Assembly: GCA_039704465.1 (NCBI GenBank)
Contig: JASFAU010000004.1
Coordinates: 372,001 to 436,000, forward strand
Length of the DNA stretch: 64,000 bases
Origin: Plasmodiophora brassicae
Taxonomy: Eukaryota; Endomyxa; Phytomyxea; Plasmodiophorida; Plasmodiophoridae
Direction: 5' to 3'
A model generated the notes under the pieces. The model was not told the origin of the DNA and searched no databases. It worked only from the letters and a program-made list of their open reading frames with translations. This document shows positions 22,601-33,300 of this stretch, piece by piece. A program made the position numbers and the translations under genes. The first letter of the stretch is position 1; every line of letters begins with the position of its first letter.

Positions 22601-24572
22601 CCACGATAATGCCGCCGAAGCTGATGTTGATCCCAATGCCATCGAAGTGCCACGTCCCCGCCGATCGAGTCGTCGTCGTCAACCGCCGGGTGAATGGTGG
22701 AAGGCGCCGGAGGCGGCCAATCGTTCGTCAACACGGTGGTCCTCGACAGTCGACGCCTGGTTCCAGAGTCCGACCCTAACGCCACCGACGCAGCGCCCTC
22801 CTCGTCAATCACGCCGACAAATCCGCCATTGGCAACAGGTCGAGGAGCGACGTCTGATCGATCAAGCCATACGGTCCAACCGCAATCCCGCTCGCGGCGC
22901 CGCCGCCAAGGCATGTCGTGCTAGAGTACCCGCGCCGATCGATCCAGCCCGTCTACCGCGACCGGACCTGTCGAGCCTTAAAGCGACCGACATCCCTGTA
23001 CCCGACTCGATGGCCGAGGCATTGTCATCGCCGTTCGCCGGCCACTGGTGGGACGCCGCCGTCTCGCAGATGGGGACGCTCGATTCCAAGGACACATTCG
23101 GCCCGCTCGTTGATCTCCCCAAAGGTAAGATCGCTGTCGGGTCCAAGTGGGTGTTCGGGGTCAGTCAGCGCTCAGTGGCGACGGTGGCATCCGTAAGTTC
23201 AGCGCTCGTCTCTGCGCTCAGGGCTTCCGACAGCGCCCCGGCATTGACTTTGACGACACATTCGCGCCGACAGCTCGCGCCACCGCATTCCTCATCATCC
23301 TTGCGCTCGCAGCCCAACACGGGCTGCATCTTCGACAGGTTGATTGGGTGGCCGCCTACCTCAACGCCGATATGCTCCACGACGTCTACATGCGCCAGCC
23401 CGATGGGTTTACTGATAACAACGTCCCATATCGCGTTCGCCAACTACGCAAGGCCCTATACGGTACGAAGCAAGGTGCCGAACGGTGGTACAAGACGCTT
23501 CGCTCGATGCTGCTGTCCCTGGGCTTCGAACCGATCATCGCGGACCCGTGCGTCTTTCGATATGATCGCGATGGCAAGTTCATGGTCATGTCGGTGCACA
23601 CCGATGACGGCCTGCTGGCGTACAACGACGTCGATTTCGCAGAGGTCGTCCTCGAGAAGCTCGCCACGATGGCGAGATCACGGATCAGGGCGAACCATCG
23701 ACGCTGCTCGGCATGCGCATCCGTCGCGAACCTGCCACCGGCGCCATCATGCTCGACCAGGCCGAGTACATCGACAAGGTGTTGAGCGACTTCAACATGT
23801 CACATTGTCACCCGGTCGACACGCCACATCAACCTGGCGTTCACCTGACGAAATCGATGAGTCCACAGACGGACATCGAACGGGACGAAATGACGAACAA
23901 GCCTTACCTGAAGCTGATCGGATGTCTGACATGGCTCGCCCATCGGTGCCGTCCCGACATCGCGTATATCACCAACGTGCTGGCCCAGTTCTCGTCGAAT
24001 CCTGGTATACAGCATTGGCGTGCGGGGCAACGCGTCCTCAAGTACCTCGCCGGCACGAAGACGCACGGCATTCGATACGAACGGCAACTCGAGGATCGCC
24101 TGGTCGCTTACGCCGATGCCGACTGGGCCTCGGATCCGGACACGCGACGTTCCCGTTCCGGTCATATCATTCTGCTGGCTGGCCGGCGGTCCCGTGCACT
24201 GGCAGTCGCGACGCCAGGACCTAGGCGCCGTTAAGGTTAGTCTGTCGTCAACACACGCTGAGATCAAATCGCTCTGCGCTGTTACCCGTCAGCTGGCCTG
24301 GATCCGGTCGTTCCTGGCGGAGATCGGCTTCCCGCGTCCCGGCCCGACGATCGTACACGAAGACAACCAAGGCGCGAAGGCCTGGTCTGGCTACCGTCGG
24401 ATGGACGATCGAACGAAGGATATCGAGGTCCAGTTCCACTACACCAGAGAGGCCGTCGAGGCCGGTCTGATTATGGTCCACAAGTGCCCGTCCGCCGAGA
24501 TGGCGGCCGACTACCTGACGAAGCCCGCCCTCAGCACTTCTTATCACGCGAACCTGATCCTGGCCGGCATCA
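19691..24572 (+). pseudogene. copia B gag-pol, several frameshifts
   Basis: ATG 19691 (MAERQATPTP) opens gag. Next come the metal-binding segment CVFHPGSKHTNGEC, a protease with DSA for DSG, HHCC and integrase (SDLSGRW, TDGGGEFNS, EQNGRAES), an acidic linker ending at a stop 22,607-22,609, then in the +1 frame a Pro/Arg-rich linker, RT (PDGFTDN; HTDD near 23,600) and RNase H (HEDNQGAKAW). Frame changes occur near 22,570 (+1, as in copia C), 23,155 (base lost), 23,671 (base lost) and 24,180 (base gained). The element cannot make a complete pol and must have moved with help in trans, or been damaged since. Confidence 0.93.
20672..20697. repeat. AAC microsatellite in copia B gag
   Basis: A run of ACA/AAC triplets encodes a poly-Asn tract (about eight Asn) absent from the same place in copia A; it stays in frame. 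Confidence 0.8.
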
Positions 24573-24611
24573 TCGACACCGGTACCAGGGCGTGTGCTGC
24601 TGGAGGGGGCG

Positions 24612-24800
24612 TGTCAAACAACATGTCCAGTACAACCAGCAGCACATGCCTGCAGCACGCCGTCACGCACTCCGAAACTCCGCGCTCGCCGCCGTTGGCA
24701 GCCGTTACGTCGTCGGCGACTACGTCGCCACTGTAACGTCCACCGTGCCGTTGCGCAAACGCCGTACGTAATACACTTCACTTCGCTATTGTCTTCCTTA
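24612..24800 (+). repeat. copia B 3' LTR
   Basis: 189 bp, followed by the ATCTC duplication and the resumed Harbinger F ORF1. Confidence 0.96.
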
Positions 24801-25473
24801 ATCTCTGCGCTGGCTGACAGCTACTACTCGCACTTCGAGCATTACTGCGAGGGCCGCAAGAAGGTGGTGACGCAAGTGATTCCAGGAGCGGTTTGGAAAC
24901 AGGTCAGGTTCACGATTTGGGCAACTCGTACTCCTGGTATTGATTTATGTTTCAAGGTCTACGCCGAGTACCGACAAAAGTTCCCCGATTCGACGTTCTC
25001 CGAGGCGAACTTGAAGGTTCGCCTTCGCGACACGCTCCTGGAGCTCAAAACCGGTACCTCCAACATGGAAAACGTGCCGAAACGCGAGCTTCAAGCCAAG
25101 TCGGTGATTGAGCGACTTAAGACGCTCGATTCACACTGCAAGCGGAACGTCATCCAGTTGCGTGACTCAATCGTGCAGCGGAAGACCCCCGAAAAGAAGC
25201 CACGGGTTGAGTCGCCGTCTCCCCCTGACACGGCGGCTCCGAAGAACAAGGCGCAGGCTCTGTCCTGTCAGGCAATGGCGTTCACGCAGATCGCGAAAGC
25301 GATGCACGATCGAGGTCGCCTAACCGAGTCCCGGATCAAGCAAACGGAGCTCTCAAATCTCAAGGAGCTCCGTGATGCGGGCGTCATTTCGGACGAGGAG
25401 TTCAGGCAGAAGGCCCGCACCCTTATGGGGCTTTAAACATGGCGTGTATTTCGATAAAGGTTCTTCGCGCTTG

Positions 25474-26610
25474 TCAATAATCCCCATCCCATCCGTACAG
25501 GTCCTGGTGTGGTACGCGCTCGATGTCGAATGCCTCCATATCCATTCGACGTCTATGGATGAAATTGGTGAGCCCGCATCCACAGCGAAACATGATTGAG
25601 AACTTGGGCTTCCTTAGGTCGAACCCTTTCATGAGTCTCATCCATTTGCGTTTAACTCCTCCAATTCCCCACTCGACACGTACGCGATACCCGCCGTGCA
25701 TCTTGTTGAATGCGCGGAGGACGTCATTGTCAATTCCCTCTAGCTCCAGATCACGGGCACGCCCCATGACAAACATCTCCATTCCAAGATATCCTGGGTC
25801 CCCGAGAAGGTACTCGAAGTATTGTTCATCATCATCATGTGTGAAGTGTTCACGCCAGTTCGTGGCAAGGTTTGACTGCCGGAGACAGTTCACATCGTGG
25901 AACGATCCAGGGTAGCCGGGGTCCACGTAGCGAATTAAGCCGAAGTGGTCGATGACAACGGTATTGTTCATGGCGTACATCTTCTTCCGGCCATTGAACC
26001 AACGTCCGTGTTCTGGGTTGTTGTGAGGTCTGGGAATCCTGACCAGAGTTCCATCGATGTTCCCAATGCAGCCTGGCATTTCCGGTAACGTTCTACCCAG
26101 CATCTTCCGCTCGTGTTCGTCAGGCCAGTATATCTCCTGGTCCAGGATCGCCTCATTGATGCAGGTAGCAACGAATATTGCGTCGTCACAATGGGATGAC
26201 TTCGCGCAATTCCACTTCCCGCTGTCGTAGACAAAGTTGTTGTCGTGCTTGAAGTGTAGAATGAAACTGAGAAGCCGCTGTTCAGGACTGAGCTTGGGTG
26301 GTCGACCACCAGCACCTCGAATCTCGCCCGTACTACGAGCATAGAGCTCAATTACTGGACACACAAGCGAGCACAACTCCTCGAATTCGCTTGCGGTGAA
26401 GTTCGTTGTCGCCCTAAATAACGATGGCCGTCGTAGAAGATATGCGAGCTCATCGCGAACGCCAATGTCTGGGTCAACATACACCTGGTTATTAACGTTG
26501 TCGTCAAGTTCGTAGGGGTTGAAGAACTCATCCGTGTTGCCAATAGCCGCCATACAGCACCACGCCACCGCGTCAATCTCAAAGGAGTCATCGCTATCGT
26601 CAGAATGCAT
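25474..26610 (-). CDS. Harbinger F DDE transposase
   Basis: An intact reverse-strand frame of 378 aa from ATG 26610 (MHSDDSDDSF); an upstream in-frame start at 26,685 falls in a repeat and is less likely. The DDE_Tnp_4 type nuclease residues are in GCIGNIDGTLVRI (first Asp), LLGDPGYLGMEMF (second Asp) and VRVEWGIGGVKRK (Glu), with the middle block VDPGYPGSFHDVN. An N-terminal helical region (ASEFEELCSLV) and a GRPPKLSPEQRLL helix-turn-helix-like stretch precede it. It differs from the plant-transposon type in Harbinger 1. No break was seen, so this protein could still be functional although its partner gene is split. Confidence 0.9.
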   Translation of the reverse strand: MHSDDSDDSFEIDAVAWCCMAAIGNTDEFFNPYELDDNVNNQVYVDPDIGVRDELAYLLRRPSLFRATTNFTASEFEELCSLVCPVIELYARSTGEIRGAGGRPPKLSPEQRLLSFILHFKHDNNFVYDSGKWNCAKSSHCDDAIFVATCINEAILDQEIYWPDEHERKMLGRTLPEMPGCIGNIDGTLVRIPRPHNNPEHGRWFNGRKKMYAMNNTVVIDHFGLIRYVDPGYPGSFHDVNCLRQSNLATNWREHFTHDDDEQYFEYLLGDPGYLGMEMFVMGRARDLELEGIDNDVLRAFNKMHGGYRVRVEWGIGGVKRKWMRLMKGFDLRKPKFSIMFRCGCGLTNFIHRRRMDMEAFDIERVPHQDLYGWDGDY

Positions 26611-26634
26611 AGAGGTCGATAGACAGATCGAGAT

Positions 26635-26732
26635 CCAAGACAGCCTTCTAAGAAGATTCTGGCGTAGCCGAGCAGGAGGCCCCAAGACAGCCTTCTAAGA
26701 AGATTCTGGCGTAGCCGCGCGCGCAGGAGGCC
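26635..26732. repeat. Tandem duplication of about 47 bp next to the Harbinger F transposase start
   Basis: The segment with CAGCCTTCTAAGAAGATTCT followed by GGCGTAGCC is present twice, with small differences at the end of the second copy. It lies just upstream of the transposase and may affect its promoter. Confidence 0.85.
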
Positions 26733-26734
26733 CT

Positions 26735-26853
26735 AACTGGTAGCCAGTCACACTCAGTTGATCAGGTTTGCGGATAATCGACAAAACTGAGTGTCAGCTG
26801 TAACTGGTAGCCAGAACTGTGAGAAACTGGTAGGCAAGTTTGCGGATAACTTT
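26735..26853. repeat. Subterminal repeats of Harbinger F right end
   Basis: The word AACTGGTAGCCAG occurs twice and GTTTGCGGATAA twice; ACACTCAGTT and AACTGAGTGT form a hairpin around one of them. Such words are usual transposase binding sites near element ends. Confidence 0.7.
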
Positions 26854-27036
26854 AGTGCCGCTTGGAAAACGGACCCGGGGGACAACGCTTGCAAGTGCTG
26901 ATTAAGTGCCCATTCATATTTTTGGAGGTTCCCGGCTCGGCAATTGCGGTTGTAAAAATAGGAAACGGGCGCGTCCGCGCCGGTTGTCATCTTGAAGCGT
27001 CGTCTTCGCCGAGTTGGCGTTGCCAGACAGTACGTC

Positions 27037-28703
27037 ATGGCGCAGCACAATCCGAACCCTATCGTCCGCAACTTTCCTCGGGGTGGATTCTTCGCTGCCG
27101 ACGCGATCAACAATCCGGTCTTTAATCTTCAGAGAAACCATCCTATGCAGCTGCCACGTCCCAACAACGGGCGTCTCACGATGGAGGTCTCCTATGTCGG
27201 CACGGTTGCCAGCGTTGATTTTGACTACAGAATTGCCCTTCCAGATAGGCGTCCAGGCTTGAATCTTGGTGACCCTGACTCCGAGGCATTTCAGAACCGT
27301 TATCGGAACGAAATCGCGCTTGCCAGTTTCCTGAAACACCAGATTCCATTGCGGCTCGTGCCTCTGGAAGTTCCTGTTTCTTCGGTACGGGCACTAGAAT
27401 GTCTAGATGAGTTTAGCCAAGGAAGACAGACGCTGGAATCGTTATCGCGTTCGCTTGAAAGACTGCGTGTCGATGATTGCAAGCGCGAGTTACAATATAT
27501 CGATTTCGTAAGCGTGGAGCTTTGTTGATTTTCACCATACTTATATCGTTTTCAGTTTAGGAATTACGCAGCTAGAAAATGTTTTGACGCATCGGATCTA
27601 CAAGAGTGTATCAACAACGATGCGATCCTCTCTCTCACCGGCGGCCAACGTCTCGGCTCGGTTGCTCAAGTTCGAGCGTACCTCGAGGAGCTAGGTCTTC
27701 TGATCCCGTTTCTGGAGTATCGCATATGCGAGAAGGGCCACATGTGGCCTGCATGCGAACGTTCCCCAGAACGCGAGTGCTGCCGACAGTCGGCGCCCTT
27801 CTTTTATTTCTCGCGCATTCTGTTCATCCAGTCACTTTTCCGGTCGAAACGAATATTTTCACTGATTCAATCCGAACATGAACGGCATCGGACGATCGCG
27901 CAACAAGAGCAGCCTTCCTCAGTCATTCGAGACTGGACGGACGGCGAATTCTTCGCCAATGTGTATCGTCCGTTTCTTCTGGACACAGACGATATTGAAT
28001 ATCCATTGGCATTGGCTTCTGGAATTGACGGCGCTGACGTTTTGTCCTGGGGCTCCGAGTCTATTACCCCAATGGTTCAAATCTTGCTCAACCTACCGCC
28101 TGATCTTCGCTGCAACCTGGGGTTGATCCATGCCGTTGGATTAATTTCACACATCGCCAAGGAGCACCGGCAGGCGGTCCAGCGACTTGACACCTTCGAA
28201 CTGAACTTGATGTACCAGTACGGTTTCCCGGTTCTCAACCCCATTATCGGCGTCCCGCAAAGGGCGCGAGCTATCGCAGCATGTCTTGTACGTATCTTTC
28301 GCTCAGTGTACGTGGCTGACATTTTTTATCTGAGCTCTGCCACCAGTCCATGGATTACAAAGAGTTCAGCAAGACGACGCACTGCTCCCAGGGAGGCAAG
28401 CGTGACGCGTGCAATCGTTGCGACATTCGCGGTTACTATTTCCCGACACGTAATATCACAGTCTTTCCTGGAATGTGGCGATGGTCGTCTGAGTCACTCA
28501 GAGCAGGAGTAAGTGGACTGTATCGGCAGACTGCATTCTGTCCTAATCGCTTGTTCTGTTTCCTGTAGCTAGGCGACCATTTTCTAAGTTCGATAACTGA
28601 GGACGTCCGACGATTGTTCCCTGATAATTCTCTTCAGTTCTGGCACATGCCCAGCCGAAGACAAATGAGGACACGCTTCGGCGATTGACATCCCGTATTA
28701 GGG
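27037..28703 (+). pseudogene. CACTA tnp2-type transposase, 5' part (before gypsy B)
   Basis: The probable start is ATG 27037 (MAQHNPNPIV). Exons are 27,037-27,507, 27,556-28,287, 28,347-28,508 and from 28,569 onward; introns of 48, 59 and 60 bp have GT...AG ends and keep the frame. The tnp2 family shows in YPLALASGIDGADVLSW, the SITPMVQILLNLPPDLRC block, and a Cys/His cluster (HCSQGGKRDACNRCDIRGYY). Gypsy B is inserted after 28,703, just before the conserved DPMH block. The splice or frame close to the insertion is unresolved, since one frame stops at 28,686. Confidence 0.82.
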
Positions 28704-28886
28704 TGTAGACGGTGGAGCAGTGCAGCATGCCCTGTCGCAGCCAGAGATACCAAGAACAGCATCTAGGAGAGGCAGCCCTAAGACCGGGAGAGTCCGTACG
28801 GCATGCGGGAAGGCCGGACGGCAGGGAGGAGAAGGATCGGGAGATCTGGGAACGAGGACGCTGAGGTTCTCTATACACGATCTACA
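28704..28886 (+). repeat. gypsy B 5' LTR
   Basis: 183 bp, identical in my reading to the 3' copy. A diverged solo copy, inverted, lies at 48,227-48,409. Confidence 0.96.
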
Positions 28887-28924
28887 AAACCGGTTTTAGT
28901 GCGATCGACGAGATCCAAAGCACT

Positions 28925-30385
28925 ATGGCACGACGATTGAAGCCCGGGCAGCAGCCAATGACGGAGGGGCTGGACCCGAGCTCACTGAAGAAGTTGGAGG
29001 AGCAGTACACGGACTACTGTCGCATCACGTCGGAGGCGGAGGCGTACCTGCCGGAGCGAGAACGACGCGGCCCAGTCTCAATCCGGAACTGCTTCAAGTT
29101 TCATGAACGACAGGCAATTGCGATGGACGAGCTGGGACTCCAGGATGAGCAGGAGATGACGGACGCTCACCTCGAGGCGTGGATGCGAGGAGATTGCACA
29201 GCTGGGGAGCCGAATGGCGCACAATCTGAAGGCGGCGGAGAAGTTGCTGGCGAACGAACTGGCCATGAACACGAAACTGCCATTCCTGATCGACAGGATC
29301 AAGTCGATACGATTCGAGTTGCGGCGTCTGGTGTCCCAAAACGGCCTGGAGTGGATGAACGACGACCAGGCGGGGAGGCGCGTCTTCGGCAAGCTAGTGG
29401 TGGATGCCATTAAGCCGATTCCGCTGCAGAAACACATGGTCGACTGGGTAGAACGGGATCCAGAAGCGCGCACTGGCGACATCGAGGGTCTGTTCCAGGA
29501 AGCCATCCGATACGCGAATTCGGTCGTCGACGTGCTGGGCAACCCGAGCACATCTGACAAGGAGACGGTCGCCCAACTGAGGGCAATCGCGAAGGGCAAT
29601 GGCGGCAACTACCCTCGCGGTGCTAAGGTCAACAAGCGAGGCGGTCGACGGTCCCCGGAACCCACTCCCAAGCGTCAACGATTCGGTGGCGGATTCCAGC
29701 GCAACGGACGCGGTCATGAGCGCGAAGGCCCGAACGGACGACGCGGAGAAGGTCATGGTCGACACAAGACTGAAGGACACGGTCGGGACACGCCGGGAGG
29801 ACAACAGGAAGTCGTACCTGCGGGAGGCGGAAGCCAGCGAAACGGAGGACGTAATCGAGAAGATGAGCATGACGGCAACCGTGACACGAAGAAATCCCCC
29901 AAAGGTGGTTGTTTCCGATGCAAGGGCGATCACTACGTGAGCGACTGCCCGCAACCGCCGACGGAGGAGGAGCGCCGTGGTCGTGGCAACCGCGGAATAA
30001 ACGCGGCACGTGTTCGAACGTACGATGGTGATGCAAGCGATGACACTCTGAGGGCAACCATCGGGGAGACCACATTCGAGTGCGCTCTGGATTCCGAATG
30101 TCGTGGAGGCAACGTCATACCGGCGAACATTGCAGAACGGCTTGACGATGCAGCTGCGATACAGGAGATTGATCCGATCGAGATTGCCCTGATGATGATG
30201 ACAAGACCACTGAGGTCTGCTCGAAGGTCCTTGCCGTTCCGATCATGAAACTGCACGGCGAACACGGGACATTGACGCTGTACAACATGCGATTCTACAT
30301 CTCGACGATGATTGCGAAGACGCTGCTCGGAAACCCGATTCTCACGGCTATGGGAATTGATCCCAAACAGCAGTTGAGTCGCTGA
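28925..30385 (+). pseudogene. gypsy B gag-protease, two frameshifts and altered protease motif
   Basis: ATG 28925 (MARRLKPGQQ) opens gag. Near 29,190 one base is gained or lost (LEAWMR then EIAQLGSRMAHNLKAA in the next frame). Gag continues with an Arg/Gly-rich region and a zinc knuckle GCFRCKGDHYVSDC (CX2CX4HX4C). The retroviral-type aspartic protease follows with ALDSECRGGNVIP, where the expected DSG is DSE. A second shift in a GATGATGATG run near 30,195 separates the protease tail, which ends with TGA overlapping the pol ATG (TGATG at 30,383-30,387). Confidence 0.9.
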
Positions 30386-33300
30386 TGTCAACGAACGATG
30401 GGGTCATGCAGTTCGATGCTGACTCGCTCGAGACGGTGGAGAGGGTGACGGCCAAGATGATCGAACTGAGCGCCAACCACGGATGCAACCCCTACGCGAA
30501 CAGCGAAGGCGAGCCAACGCGCAGTGAGATCGATCTCGGAAAGGTTGATCCGTCTGGAATCAGCAAGGCTGTCAACGATATGATCAAGCAGGCTGAGAAG
30601 AATGGCATTTCGAGGCAAGGCTTGAGGCGACTGCGGAAGATCTTGAACAAGCACATGAACGAATTCCGTACGACGCTGGGGTCTGACCCACCTGTGGACG
30701 TGGAACCACTGAGGACGGACCTGAAGGACGGTGCCACACCATATCGGTGCAAGCCGCGCATGTACAATCCGAAGCAAAAGGAGTTCTTGACGGACATGAT
30801 ACGGATGCTGAAGGACAACGGCCTGATCTTTGCGAATATGAACTCGAAGTGGGCCAGTCCTGTCCTGATCGTCAAGAAGCCACACGGAGACGGCTACCGA
30901 CTATGCGTCGACCTTCGACAGGTGAACCTGCGATCTGAGCCAACTGTCTGGCCCATGCCGAACATCGAGGCGGGAGCCCGCAAGCTCGAAGGTATGTCGT
31001 GCTTCTTCAGCTTGGATGCCTTCAAGGGCTTCTGGTTGATGCCTCTGGACAAATCTTGTCAAGAGATGTTTTCATTCATGACAGACGATTCGGTTTGGAC
31101 ACCTACACGAAGCATCCAGGGAGGACTGAACACGGCCCCGCAATTCCAAGCAAGGATGGTGAACATCTTCGACGACCTGATGGATCGAATGATGGTCTGG
31201 ATTGATGATCTGCTGGGATTCGCGAAGACGGAGGCCGAGCTTCTGGAACTGCTGGCCAACGTATTCGAACGGGCACGCGAAGTCGGACTGAAGTTCAACC
31301 CTACGAAATGCACGATCTTCGCCAGGGAGCTGGTCTGGTGCGGGAAGATCTACTCTGGCAACGGCATTCGACATGACCCGGAACGGATAGCAGCTCTGAC
31401 AAGCATGCCGGAGCCGAAGACGGTTAAAGACCTGCAGCAACTGATGTGGGCGGTGGGATGGATGCGCACGAGCATCCCGGACTACCCGTACATCATCGAG
31501 CCACTACAGGAGGTCGTTGACCGGGCGAATGAGGAGCTGAAACGAACGAAGTCCAGTTCTTATGCCTCATTGACGGTGGACGCGATGGGCTGGTCTGAAC
31601 GACAACGAGAAGCATTCGAGAAGCTGCGGGCGGTGCTGGTCGAACACGTGCAACTGGCCTACCCCAAGAAGGATTTCCAGACCTGCCTCTTCACGGACGC
31701 AAGCGAATTCGCATGGTCGGCGGTCGTGACTCAGATTCCAATGGAGGACATCGAATTGCCGATCAGTGAGCAACGACATGAACCGCTGGCGTTCTACGGG
31801 AAACGCTTCGACAACACGCAGCTACGATGGCCTATCATCGAGAAAGAGGCAGCGGCGATCGTCCAGGCGACTACGCGAGGCGATTTCTTGCTGCAAACCG
31901 GACGTGAGTTCCTGCTCTACTGCGATCATCGGAATCTACGATACATCTTCAACAACGACATGGAGATGAAGAAGCACACAGCCGCAAAGCTGGAGCGGTG
32001 GTCCGTTCATCTGCAAGGATTCCGGTACAAAATGGTGGACATCAGCGGGGAGGACAATGCGTGGGCAGATCTACTGACGCGGTGGGGCGCGGGTCGAATC
32101 GCGCTTACGTGTCCGGCAACTCGAGTCATGTCCATGGAAGACCTGCGAGTAACCCCCATGGCGCACGACGGATTCGAATGGCCTCGTGAAGCCGACATAC
32201 GACAATCCCAGAAGCTGCTGACCGACGACGAGAAGGCAGCATTCAAGGCGCAATGGGATGATCGCGACAAACTGTGGAAATCTGACTCTGGACAGGTGTT
32301 AATTCCAAGCCATGACTGTAACGCCTGAACGGGCGCGTTGGCAAATGGCGCCTCAAATGGCGCCGACGACAATAAAGTCCGAGACGACCGCGGACCGACG
32401 AGACGACCGCGGACCGACGGCAGTCGGTCAACGGTCGTCTCGGACTTTATTGTCGTCGGCGCCATTTGAGGCGCCATTTGCCAACGCGCCCGTTCAGGCG
32501 TTACAATGACGACGCAGAGACGTTACGACTACGGATCCTGGTCGTGGCGCACTGCGGCAGTGCTATGCATCGTGGCGGGACAACCACCAGAGAAGCGGTT
32601 ATGAGACGATTCCGCTGGGCTGGAGTGGAGGAGCACGTGCAACAAATGTGCGATCAGTGCATGCACTGCGTCACCACTCGAGGAGGAGAACGGATTCCGC
32701 GGCCGCTGGGTCAGGCTGTTCACGGTCACGAAAGGTTTCAGGTGCTGCATATGGACTACATGTACGTCGAGCCGGTTCGCGGAGCGGACCACGACTACAA
32801 GTACATATTGCTGCTCAAGGACGACTTCTCGGGACTCGTCCGCCTGATTCCTTGCACGAACGCGACGGCCCGGACTGCAGCTGATTCCCTGATGGCGTGG
32901 AACGCTGACTTCGGGACGCCAGAGATCCTGGTTACCGATGGTGGTTCACATTTCACCGCTGAGGTGATGGAGGATTTGAGTCGGCTACGTCACGTTGCGC
33001 ATCACATCACGCTGGCGTACTGCCCATGGTCGAATGGAACGGTCGAACGGGCGAATGGAACGGTCGTGGAGATGCTGAGGAGCCTACTGAATGAGAACCA
33101 GATCGACACCCACAACTGGCCGTACGCATGTCAGCTGGTGCAACACGCCATGAACCATACGCCTTCAAAGCGTCGTGGAGGTCATGCACCGGTGACGGCG
33201 GCGTTTGGCATCCAACCGGAGAATCCTCTAGACCTGATCTGGGACTTGAAGGCTAGCAATTGGCGACCTGTGAATCCTGCGACCATTACTCAGCACATCG

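Larger units (their letters stand above)
19446..24800 (+). mobile_element. copia B: full-length Ty1/copia retrotransposon in Harbinger F ORF1
   Basis: LTRs lie at 19,446-19,649 (204 bp) and 24,612-24,800 (189 bp), with 5-bp duplication ATCTC. The LTRs are identical apart from a 15-bp tandem duplication in the 5' copy. Both end in TA rather than CA. The same primer-binding word (GATTAACAGTCGTAG) as in copia C follows, and GGAGGGGGCG precedes the 3' LTR. Despite identical LTRs the pol gene carries several frameshifts. Confidence 0.96.
19300..25436 (+). pseudogene. Harbinger F ORF1: accessory protein with SHOCT-like tail, interrupted by copia B
   Basis: The gene starts at ATG 19300 (MDTSSSSSSESE), is cut at 19,445 by copia B and resumes at 24,806; the two parts (146 + 631 nt) join to exactly 259 codons including the stop. 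The predicted protein has an acidic Ser-rich start, a Lys-rich stretch (KPKGKKVREF), a central globular region (VWKQVRFTIWATRT ... FKVYAEYRQKFPD) that may be Myb/trihelix-like, a basic low-complexity linker, and a C-terminal helix pair (LKELRDAGVISDEEFRQKA) resembling the SHOCT motif of bacterial proteins. It ends 37 bp from the transposase stop, tail to tail. The role is inferred from position. Confidence 0.7.
19124..26853. mobile_element. Harbinger F: second PIF/Harbinger-type element with two convergent genes
   Basis: Short inverted ends AGAGTTATCCGTAAAC (19,124) and AAAGTTATCCGCAAAC (inverted, ending 26,853), with AGT duplicated at 19,121-19,123 and 26,854-26,856, lie in the left terminal region of the CACTA element. 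Removing copia B leaves 2,370 bp with an accessory gene on + and a DDE transposase on -. The right subterminal region has repeated AACTGGTAGCCAG and GTTTGCGGATAA words. Confidence 0.82.

Noticed and set aside
28704..28886. Open frames encoding MYREPQRPRSQISRSFSS at three places
   Set aside because: All three fall in the 183-bp LTR of the gypsy B family (28,704, 34,920, and 48,227 inverted); they are repeats, not a gene family.
9125..32510. Same ATGAC duplication at copia C and at the foldback MITE, suggesting one enzyme
   Set aside because: In copia C the word comes from the minisatellite and copia B uses ATCTC, so the shared 5-mer is best taken as coincidence.
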